This document shows positions 33,482 to 42,861 of a stretch of 64,000 nucleotides of DNA, one piece after another. Positions within the stretch are counted from its first letter, which is position 1, and each line of letters starts with the position of its first letter. This DNA comes from Lumbricus terrestris (taxonomy: Eukaryota > Annelida > Clitellata > Crassiclitellata > Lumbricidae). The DNA is taken from assembly GCA_949752735.1 (NCBI GenBank), contig OX457036.1:8806192-8870191 (forward strand), in the 5' to 3' direction. Position numbers and translations under genes: made by a program. The notes under the pieces were generated by a model that saw only the letters and a list, made by a program, of their open reading frames with translations, ran no database searches and was not told where the DNA came from.

Positions 33482-36400
33482 AGAATGACAACGACGTTTC
33501 GCGTACAGGTACAGATTCGGACGCAGAGGGCCTTCATCAGCAGGATGAAGATGCAGGATCATCATCAGCAGCGAACTCTGGCGATTCAAGTAATTTGCCT
33601 TTACCATATTTTACATTATTCCTGTGTGTTATACACACGCGCACACATACATACAGACACTTCTAATCGACCGCATCGCCGCCATAGCCATAACCATAAC
33701 CTTCCGCGTACTTAGAACTATTTCGCGTAGGAATACACGAAAAAGTAGTCCTTGGGATATAAATTTGATTGCCAGACGATGGCCGATACACAACAGCTTC
33801 AGAATCCAGCAGATCTTGACTTCTTACTTTTGATTTGATATTTGACATTTTTGGCAAAAGTAGTGTACGACAGAGGGATCAAAATCAGAATTAAGTAGTT
33901 GAAGTTGGGATATTGTAGCTCATATAAAACTTTTTTCCGAATTTGACACACAAGGACATGGAACCTGGTAGAGTATTTTTCTTATTCTTTATGTACTTAG
34001 ATATCTTAGGACTCAAACACAGATTCTCAATTCTCAAATAATTTTTGATATTTCTTTTTTCTAGCGAGCAACCTACGCGCGAAAATTGATGAATTGCTCA
34101 AGATCGAAGCGCAACTGAAAGAGACGATTCGAGAAATGGGTAAGTTTTAATTCGAGCAATTTGTAAACAGATAAAAATTATATTGAAAAAAAAATATATA
34201 TATTATTTAAAGCGAAATAATTCATGCGTATTTTAAAACACATTGTAACATTTTATACATGAGAAATAATACATGGCGAATACTTTATGTTGTAGAGCGC
34301 AAACGAAAGGCAGAGCCGAACACAGGCCGAGCAGCAAAGCGAGCCCGTAAGTACAAGATAAAAATTTTGCTGACATAGGATTTTACAGTTTTGTATATCA
34401 TCGAGCAATTTCAACGAAATTGTATTGTATTAATCAATTTTAACGAAAATGTACTTTACAAATACGACAATTTGTATAGTATCTTGTATATTTCAACGAA
34501 ATATATTTCTGTGTGCTATAGATCTGACTGAAAACGGCAATCTGATTGCGTTGGACTTGAGCATGAGGAGATCGGCGGCGGATCCTGCGCCCGAAAACGG
34601 CAACTCGGCAGCCTTGGACTTGAGCACGAGAAGATCGGCGGTGACCAACTCCAGAGGCAGCGGCGCGGCGGTGACCAGCTCCAGCGCCAGCGGCGCGGTG
34701 GCGACCAGCTCCGGCTCCAGCGGCGCAGCAGCGGCGGCGACCAGCTCCGGCTCCAGCGGCGCGGCGGCGGATGCAGCGGCCAGCACCAGCGCCAGGGGAG
34801 CGAGGACGGCATCACCGGCAGAGCCCGGCCCTTCAAGTAAGCGCCTTTACGGACTTTAACATTTTTGATCAGACTAACTTTTACATTCTTCCTGTGTGTG
34901 TTACACACACACATATACACACAAGCGCACACATTTCACTCTTTACATTCAAAGCTTGTACGTTATTACCAATCGTAATACTCATATATTTTTAATCTTT
35001 AGACTTTTTGTGTATGAAACATATAGAACTTTAAAATTTACTATATGTTTAGATCGATGCGATTCTTGTCGAGCGTACAAGGCAGTCAACTTGGTGAACG
35101 GGTTCTGCGAAATCTGCTTGCTGCGCAAAGAGTGCATGCAGTGCAAGTGTCGTAGACCTTCTCGCTTCTACCGAGCCGGGCAAGATCTCTGCGTCACGTG
35201 CATGAAGAAAGCGACCAATCCGGCCGTGCGCACGTCGGCACAAAACACATTCATCGATATGCCGTTTCCTGTGCCCGAAACGACAGACGTACATGGCATG
35301 CTGCTGGCAGAAGCATCTAGCATGACCGAAGCTCTTGAGGAAACATTCAGAGATGAAGGGTGAGTTTGGCTTACACATACTGTTTGGACTTAGAAAATTT
35401 TTCACTCTAAAATGAGGAACTTAGAAAATTTTTGAATCTGTATTTGTTGTACTTAGAAAAATTTTCGTTCTAAATCGTGCAACTTAGAAAATTTCTCGCT
35501 CTAAAATGCTGATCTTACAAAATTTCTGTTAGAGCGACTACAAATCGCACGCGTTTGGACTTAGAAATTTTTCACTTCGCAGAATATTCGAGTCGTATTC
35601 AGAAAAATAAAAATGTTTCTGTAGGCCGGTGAAATGGTACGTGGCAGTCGATGTGGACTTCAAGCGCTCCACGCCAGACGGAGATGCACTGACGGTCGGA
35701 TATTTCAAGTCCGTGCCGGCAGCCCTTCTACATCCGTCTCAGATATCCGACCAACTCCAAGACGCCATACATCGCATCGACGAATTGGTAGATGTCTTCA
35801 CCAGCCAGAGTTCCGGCTGGTTGGTAAATGGGGTAGCCGATTTTAAGATATGTAACGCAATCTTCGAACCGATCGGCGCGTCCACATACATTCCCACACC
35901 ACAAAACATACTAAATAAGCGAGCTACACTGAATATTCAAAACGATGACGAATTCTGTTTCCTTTACGCAACGTTGGCTGTAAGTCATTTCCAAACAGAC
36001 CATGCACAGCGAGCCACTATCTACAGACGATATCTTAAAGAGCTTGAAACTAAAGGAATGAAATTCCCCATGACCATTGATCAGATTCCTCTTTTTGAAT
36101 CCATGAACCCCGATTATTCCATCAACGTGATGTACTTCAACCCAGATGACAAGACCTTTACTCCCCTATACGCAAGTGCTCACAGGGGTAGGAAACACAT
36201 TGTTTCCCTTCTTCTTCTTGATGATGGCGCTAAACGTCACTATATTACAATTCGCAATCTTTCCGCGCTCTTGAACACTCGTAATTCCCACAATAGCCGG
36301 ACTTTTCCTTGCCCTTATTGTTTACACTGCTTTACCACTGCTGCTGGGAAACACGCGCACATGGATGAATGCGGCAAGCACGGCTTGCAGTCCGTGCGCT

Positions 36401-38943
36401 ACCCAAAGCCTGAAAATTCGAATTTATCATTTACAAACACGCAACATGAAATGCCTGTTCCATATGTAATATATTCGGATTTCGAGAGCTATCTGAATCC
36501 AAACGATGCTGCGGCTGCAACCAATTCAACCAAAATTCTCGATACTCACACACCTAGCGGCTTCTGCTGCTTGACAGTATCATCGTTTCCACATTTGAAC
36601 GACAACAAATCATTTACATATTCGGGACCGGACGTAATGTCCCACTTCTTTTCACATATAAAATCGGAGCAAACACGAATCAATAAAATTTTGGCTACCA
36701 ACACACCCATGAAACCATTGACCCAGCAGCAGCGGATAGATTTTGAATCTTGCACTTCTTGCCCTTCTTGCTCTGCCGCTTTTTCTGGAACCAACAAAGT
36801 TCGACACCACTGTCATATGACTGGTAACTTTGTTTCTGCTCTTTGCTCTCCTTGCAATCTTAAAATGAAATTTCGCAAACCTACAAAATCTAAGAAAGGA
36901 AAATCTGCAAACTACCTTCTTCCTGTCATCTTCCATAACCTTAAAGGATATGATTCTCATCTGATTCTCAAAAATATGACAAAGGAGTTTGCAGCGCAAG
37001 AAATAAATGTCATTGCAACCAACATGGAAAAATATCTTTCTTTCGAAGTAAATAATATACGCTTTTTGGATTCCCTCCAATTTCTAAACTGCGGTTTGGA
37101 CGTGTTGGTGAAAAATTTATCGAAAGAGGATGATTCCAAATTCAATCATTTGCGGCGAATTTTTCCGGCCGAGTACAAATTGCTTTTGCGTAAGGGGGTA
37201 TTTCCCTACGAATACATGACTTCGGCCTGCAGAATGACCGAAAGGACTCTGCCTCCCAAAGGCTGCTTTTTCAGTAAACTGACGGACGAGGACATTTCGC
37301 AGGACGACTACGAATATGCACAGAAAATTTGGCAGACTTTTAATATGACGACTATGCAGGACTACCACGATCTGTATTTGAAGACTGACGTCATTTTACT
37401 GGCCGATGTCTTTGAATCTTTTCGTGCCATGTCCTTGGACTTTTACAAACTGGACCCGCTTCATTACTACAGCAGCCCCGGACTGAGCTTTGACCCGTGC
37501 TTGCGCATGACAAATGTAAATTTGGACTTGATCACAGACCCGGACATTTACCTGTTTGTGGAGCGGGGCATGAGAGGCGGTGTATCGATGATTTCTAATC
37601 GGTACGCAAAGGCCAACAATCCGTATCTCGCTCAAGGATACGACCCGAACATTCCAAACAGTTACATCATGTATTTGGATTGTAACAACCTCTACGGATA
37701 TGCCATGTCCGAGCCGCTCCCGACGGGTAAATTTAGATTTTTGGACGAAGACGAAATTTCAGACTTTGACTTGAATTCTAAATCGGCCGACGACGACTTG
37801 GGATATATTTTGGACGTCGACTTGGACTATCCTTCTCATCTTCACGACGGTCACAACGACTATCCCCTGGCTCCAGAGACGCTTCACATACGACCGGACA
37901 TGATATCCCCGTACGCAAAATCCGTTTCGATGAAAATTTCGAATAAAATCGGTACCGGGGTCGAAAAATTGGTGCCCAATCTCATGGCAAAGACCCGGTA
38001 CGTCGTGCATTACCGAAATCTACAATTCTATCTTAAAATGGGCATGATTTTGACCAAAATTCATAAAATACTCGAGTTTCGGCAAAGTCGATGGCTGAAG
38101 CCATATATCGACTTCAACACTTCCAAACGGCAGGTTGCAAAATCTTCCTTTGAAAAAGACCTCTTTAAATTAATGAATAACTCAATTTACGGAAAAACAA
38201 TGCAAAATAATCGGAAGCATCTTGCCGTGAAGCTTGTTACCAGCGCGAAACGAGCCAAACGTTTCGTGGCCCGTCCAAATTTTGAATCCTACAATATCAT
38301 AAACGACGATCTGACCGTCATAAAATTAACAAATTCAAACGTTTTCCTCAACAAGCCCCTATATGCTGGTATGTGCATTTTGGACATTTCAAAATTAAAG
38401 ATGTACGAGTTCCACTACCAGCATATAATCCCCATTTATGGATCTGCCTGCAAACTCCTTTTCACAGACACTGACAGTTTGTGTTACCACATCTTCACCA
38501 AGGACATTTACACTGACATGCAGCTTCATCTAGATGAATATGATACCTCAGACTATCCCTGTGAGCACTTTTTGCACAGCCGCACCAACGCCAAAGTAAT
38601 CGGCAAATTCAAGGATGAGTGTAATGGGGCCGCGGTGATAGAATTTTGTGGGCTCCGCTCCAAAATGTATAGTTTGTTGTTGGCCGGGGAGAAGGAGAAG
38701 AAGACTGCAAAGGGTATTAAGAAGGGGTTCGTTAAGAAATATATCAGACATGCAGAATACCGTGCATGCATATTGGAGGAAAAGCCAACATCTTCCAAAT
38801 TCTGCGTTATTCAGAGTAAGAAGCACGAATTACACACTGTTGAGTTGCGAAAGGCTGCCCTTTCGCCATACGATGACAAACGTTTCCTTTTAAACTCGTC
38901 GGAATCTTTGGCCTATGGACATGTGAATATCCCTGTAGTATAG
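33482..38943 (+). CDS. Protein-primed family B DNA polymerase gene with introns and a Zn-finger N-terminal extension
   Basis: Six exons chain in phase: 33482-33589, 34065-34139, 34296-34346, 34522-34836, 35053-35359 and 35625-38943 (TAG). A tiny first exon at 30532-30541 (ATG plus seven bases before gtgagt) also fits the phase. The early exons encode an acidic Ser/Asp stretch, a short coiled coil, a basic KRKAEP/AAKRA block (possible NLS), two ALDLS(M/T)RR motifs and a Ser/Ala/Gly repeat. A Cys-rich module with four CxxC pairs follows. The last exon carries the polymerase. Codon positions there, counted from 35629: a C2H2-like finger near 225, Exo I SDFES near 285, an HCH/CxxCN finger near 395-410, Exo II NLKGYDSH near 435, Exo III YHDLYLKTD near 578, Pol A YLDCNNLYG near 681, Pol B NNSIYGKT near 850, Pol C DTDS near 947. 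All catalytic motifs look intact. It would replicate the element from a protein primer. Confidence 0.85.
35360..35624 (+). repeat. Last intron of the polymerase gene, with tandem ACTTAGAAAATTT words
   Basis: GTGAGT...TAG intron, phase 2. It contains about five imperfect ~40-50-bp units built on ACTTAGAAAATTTTT and CTCTAAAA. No coding signal. Confidence 0.65.
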
Positions 38944-39229
38944 TTCTGTTGTATATAATTTGTAATAAATAGACGAACTCTGTAGTTAGTTGAATTGAAC
39001 TATGCGATGAACATTGTAAATAGTTGAAGATATTGCGAAAAAGGCTTCGAACGCTGTAAATAAAACTCGTATACTCGTCGAACATTGTAAATATTTGAAG
39101 ACCTTGCACCATCGCGCAAGTTGTTGCGCAATCACAGTATTATGAAGATTGTATACTCATGTGTAATAAAGAATTGCTATGAAAAATCTTGTGTTTGTTC
39201 ATTCATACTTAGAAATTTCCTACTAGTAA

Positions 39230-39410
39230 GATTCTCACATTCTGATTGGGCGCAGCTTCCTGGGTTATTGTGGATCTCGCACGCTGGTTGGGTACACTAT
39301 AGAATTCTCGCTCCCTCATTGGTCGCTCTTAGGAATTCTCGCTCGCTGATTGGCCGCACGTTCCTGGGCTATTGTGATTCTCGCACACTGGTTGGATGCC
39401 GCATTTCCTG
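39230..39410 (+). promoter_or_regulatory. Cluster of CCAAT-box (ATTGG) words in the Polinton-like element
   Basis: CTGATTGGGC, TCATTGGTCG and TGATTGGCCG, plus two GGTTGG variants, recur within imperfect ~55-bp repeats sharing CTCGCAC and CCTGGG.TATTGTG. The cluster lies between the polymerase stop and the right TIR. It could be a promoter or enhancer, but I see no gene starting there. Confidence 0.4.
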
Positions 39411-39441
39411 CTATAGCACGAAGAGCCAGAAAATTAGCATA

Positions 39442-39888
39442 TTTAATTATTATATTAGTTAGCATATCGCTTCTGCTCAGCCCCCAGCGCTCATGACGCA
39501 ATCCGGGTGGGCGGGCGGGCGGGTCGCTATTTAGGGCTCCACGGGCCTTTGTTGCACTAATTAGGTTTAGATAATTACTAATAATAGCTAATTACTAATA
39601 ATATATAACTACTAATAATAGATAACTATATGAATTGAAGAAGCTTTGTAGTGCTATTTAGGGTTAGTAGCCCCTTTGTTGTACTAATTAGGGTTAGATA
39701 ATTAATAGGATTAAGATAATTAATAGGATTAAGATAATCTAATTAGTATAATAGGATTAAGATGACCTAATTAAGATGATCTAATTAAGATGACCTAATT
39801 AAGGTGACCTTGACCTTGTACTTTGGCCCATTTATTCGTACCCATACCCTCCCAAAAATGGCTGTGGCACAAGCCTATTATAACTACT
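39442..39888 (-). repeat. Right terminal inverted repeat of the Polinton-like element
   Basis: Reverse complement of the left repeat, followed directly by the ATTATG target duplication at 39889-39894. It has one fewer AGGTCA unit than the left repeat and small indels in the AT-rich middle. Confidence 0.9.
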
Positions 39889-41164
39889 ATTATGGCTACT
39901 GTGTAGTGTATTTTAGCATTTCTGTGTAGATTACTTGAACAGGTGCTACTTAAATTCATTTATTCATTTCTTTTGTGTTGATTTCAATTGTCTAATGAAC
40001 ATTGAACACCCACGATTTTTTTACTCTCAATGCAGCATTTTGACGGTGATCAGTTTTCTAATGATGTCTTCTGGCTTCAACTCTCTTTCCGATGATGAGG
40101 ATATTATGCAGAAGTTGATGAATTACTTTACAAATCTGTATTTTTCAGATCTGTTAGCTAACTGTTGCGTTTGTCATCTGATGCTGTTTGCTAATGATTA
40201 GTCAGACAATAGTAAAGGCACCAATAACACAGCATGTGCACGAGATAACATTGTTGGCTTGAAGTGTCTGATGAGAGGCTTAAAAAGCCGTTAACAATGA
40301 TCATAATCATGTCCTCCAGTCTTTATTCGCTTCTCTTTTAGTAGGCTACGGGATAACCTTCGAGCTTGACCACATAACTTTTCATTACCCATTTATAATC
40401 ATCATAACTTCATCTCACGTATTCTGTATAAACACATCTACTAGCATGATATTTTATCCTTGCGTTTTGACAGTGTCCGTAAATGCCATGTACAATATTG
40501 GCTGCTTAAGTTGAATTAGAGTCAGATGAGTACTTCTAATGAACAGATTGATTGATCTATCGATCGATTGATTGATTTATTGATTGTTCCTCGGTTTATC
40601 TTATTGGAACGTAGCATTTTACTGTAGGCCTCGGTCATTTTGAATGTAGTTGTGAATAAACTGGTGCGTTGCGCTTGCCTTTCGAGTGGCACTTTAGAAA
40701 TTTGAAGATTATGCTTAGTTGCTGTTAGAAGCTCATAAGAAATTAAGACTTATATTGTTTTATGTGTACTCAATAAATATTTCTAGAGTTGTGTTTCAAC
40801 AAAGATTGCTGTTTGTTTGTAATGTATTCCTGTAATTATTTTTATCGATTTCAGTGGTGAATAAGCGGACGCCTTTCAATAAATTACGATTAATCAGTTG
40901 CCTTTTTTGTTTAACTTTGTAATAATAATAATAATTTTTGTTTATTCAATTTGTTCATTTATGGTATAATATTTGTATAATTCAGTTTGTGTAATATCGC
41001 AATCATAGCTTCACTGGCTCCTTCGTTCTCTGCCCGAATACAATTCAGAGTTTTTTGTTTTGGTTCTTTAGTCTCAGTTGAGACTTGCTCTGAAGTATCT
41101 TTGTAGTTTCGTGCTTAAATCCTCTGATCGGGTTAACGTCTTTGTTTCCTGTGCCAGAACTGCC

Positions 41165-41447
41165 CAGTGGCGGCGCCAGGATTTCAGTTTGGGGGTGCTG
41201 GATTTGCGGGAGAAAATTTTCGATTTCAGCCTCCAAAATTTCTGATGACTTCTCTTTTTTTAGTCATTTGGTCGAAATCTTGGAAAATGATCCTTTTTCA
41301 TATCCGCCAAACTGTCTGCCAAACGTCATGCGTACCTTTACGGTTTTTTGGGGGCTAAATCGTGCACATATTTACATGGGAAAAAATGGATCGACTTTTT
41401 AGGGGGGCTTAGCCCCCTTACCCCCTAGCTCCGCTAATGGAACAGTG
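41165..41447. mobile_element. hAT-type MITE with exact TSD
   Basis: 283 bp starting CAGTGGCGGCGCCAGG. Exact duplication GAACTGCC at 41157-41164 and 41448-41455. The right terminus is rearranged (CCGCTAATGGAACAGTG). Confidence 0.75.
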
Positions 41448-41449
41448 GA

Positions 41450-41660
41450 ACTGCCATGGCTCAATCCAGATTATTTTGTCTTCGTAGGTCCCTCTCTATC
41501 AAATGGACTTCCACCATCAGTTCACTCCACTTTGCTCTCTGGTAGTCTGTCCTCATTTTTCTCTCGCTCAATTCCTGCTTTTACTCTTGGGGTTCGATTG
41601 CACTGGGAGCGTGTGAGAGAAGCAGTTTCTAAATGGTCATACACAATACAGTAAACCAGC
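41450..41660 (+). mobile_element. LINE 3'-end fragment
   Basis: The frame reads VGPSLSNGLPPSVHSTLLSG, then SLSSFFSRS and SKWSYTIQ. The GPS.WN.LP-like landmark and the terminal aromatic motif suggest a LINE pol C-terminus. The hAT MITE at 41165-41447 is directly upstream. Confidence 0.4.
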
Positions 41661-41894
41661 GGCGCCCGCAGGCGTACGCACATACGCAAGTGCGTACAGC
41701 GTGTAAAGGCTACAAAAAATAATGGCTGATGACTAAAAAAATAGGTCATCAGTTTTTTCGGCGGATGGAGAGGTATTTTTGGGGAAATTCGAGGCTGATG
41801 ACTAAATAAAAAAAGGTCATCAGTTTTTTCGGCGACCCTGATGAAAATTTTCCCCTGTTGTGCGTACAAGAAAAAAATCCTGGGGGCACCGCTG
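41657..41894. mobile_element. hAT-type MITE
   Basis: 238 bp, CAGCGGCGCCCGCAGG...GGGGGCACCGCTG. The flanks CAGTAAAC/CAATAAAC match 7 of 8. The interior carries the GGTCATCAGTTTTTTCGGCG word twice, shared with the MITE at 16398. Confidence 0.75.
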
Positions 41895-42247
41895 CAATAA
41901 ACCATGGAATCCATTTTGTCCTCCAAGACCCGTCAATTAATTCCACTCTGTGAGGATATTTGAAGGTAATTTAGAAAAACTTAAATAATAGAGTGTAAAA
42001 ATTGGGTTAAATGTCTAAAATTCACTGAACATCAGTTTTGGTACATGTAAGTGAGTCAAATTAGGCGATATTTTTCAACAAAAGTCCTGTTTTTTATTGG
42101 AGCCTATGTATAAAATGCTGCTTTCATTATTATTTAGTTTTAGATAATAGAGATCCATTATGGGAATTAGAATTTAGAAGCGAAATGCTTTGGGACAATT
42201 TCTTCCCCGTGGGAGGTGGGGTACCGGTAGTCAGCTGAACCGGTTGA

Positions 42248-42584
42248 CAGTGGCGGCGCTAGGGGGCTGGGGGCTAAGCCCCCCTACAAGAGGTTCAGCC
42301 CCCCCTGAAAAAAGGGCCATCCGAATTTTTTTACATTGAAATATCCAAGATTTTCGGTCGATGACTTAAAAAAAAAAGGTCGTCAGAAATTTTGGCGGCG
42401 GAAATGGAAAATTTTCATGAGATTTCGGTCGATATGACTAAAAAAAAAAAGGAAATGGAAAATTTTCCTGAGATTTCGGTCGATAACTAAAAAAAAAAAA
42501 GGTCAGAAATTTTGGCGGCGGAAATGGAAAATTTTCGCCGCGGGGCTCAGCCCCCCCGAAACTGAAATCCTGGCGCCGCCACTG
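42248..42584. mobile_element. hAT-type MITE with exact TSD and internal triplication
   Basis: 337 bp, CAGTGGCGGCGCTAGG...CTGGCGCCGCCACTG, exact duplication CCGGTTGA (42240-42247 and 42585-42592). The interior repeats a ~65-bp unit with ATTTCGGTCGAT, poly-A and GGCGGCGGAAATGGAAAATT about three times. Confidence 0.88.
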
Positions 42585-42861
42585 CCGGTTGAGAATTTCT
42601 CATCACAAGGCATACTAATTTCAAATGAGGGGAAGTAAATGAAAGATGACTGGAGGAGTAGGGTGGAAACTGGAGGAGAATGCAAAAAGAGTACGCGGAA
42701 GAGAAGGGGAAAGAAAAGAGCCACAGCTAGAAAAGTAGCCTATATCTGGAAAAAATTGGAAAATTAAGAACACTTCCAGTTTAATGATCAGTATACGTTT
42801 TAATGACAGCACTTTCATTTCTTTAAATCACCCATATTAATTATAATTATCCATAATTGAA

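Larger units (their letters stand above)
28662..39888. mobile_element. Polinton/Maverick-like element with PolB only
   Basis: The ends are inverted repeats of about 447 bp (28662-29108 and 39442-39888). They start 5'-AGTAGTTATAATAGG and end with its complement ...CTACT. The flanking 6-bp duplication is ATTATG at 28656-28661 and 39889-39894. AG/CT termini, long TIRs and a 6-bp TSD are the published hallmarks of Polintons/Mavericks. The cargo includes a protein-primed family B DNA polymerase gene (33482-38943). I see no RVE integrase, FtsK/HerA ATPase, adenain-like protease or jelly-roll capsid frame. A 2.5-kb hAT-like insertion occupies the middle, so the element was about 8.7 kb, against 15-20 kb for typical Polintons. 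The repeats are still close to identical, suggesting a fairly recent insertion. Confidence 0.88.
39895..42861. other. Repeat-rich intergenic segment
   Basis: I see no convincing host gene. Apart from three hAT MITEs (41165-41447, 41657-41894, 42248-42584) and a LINE end, it is AT-rich unique sequence. AATAAA words near 40655, 40771 and 40879 could be anillin polyadenylation signals displaced by the large insertion. Confidence 0.4.
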
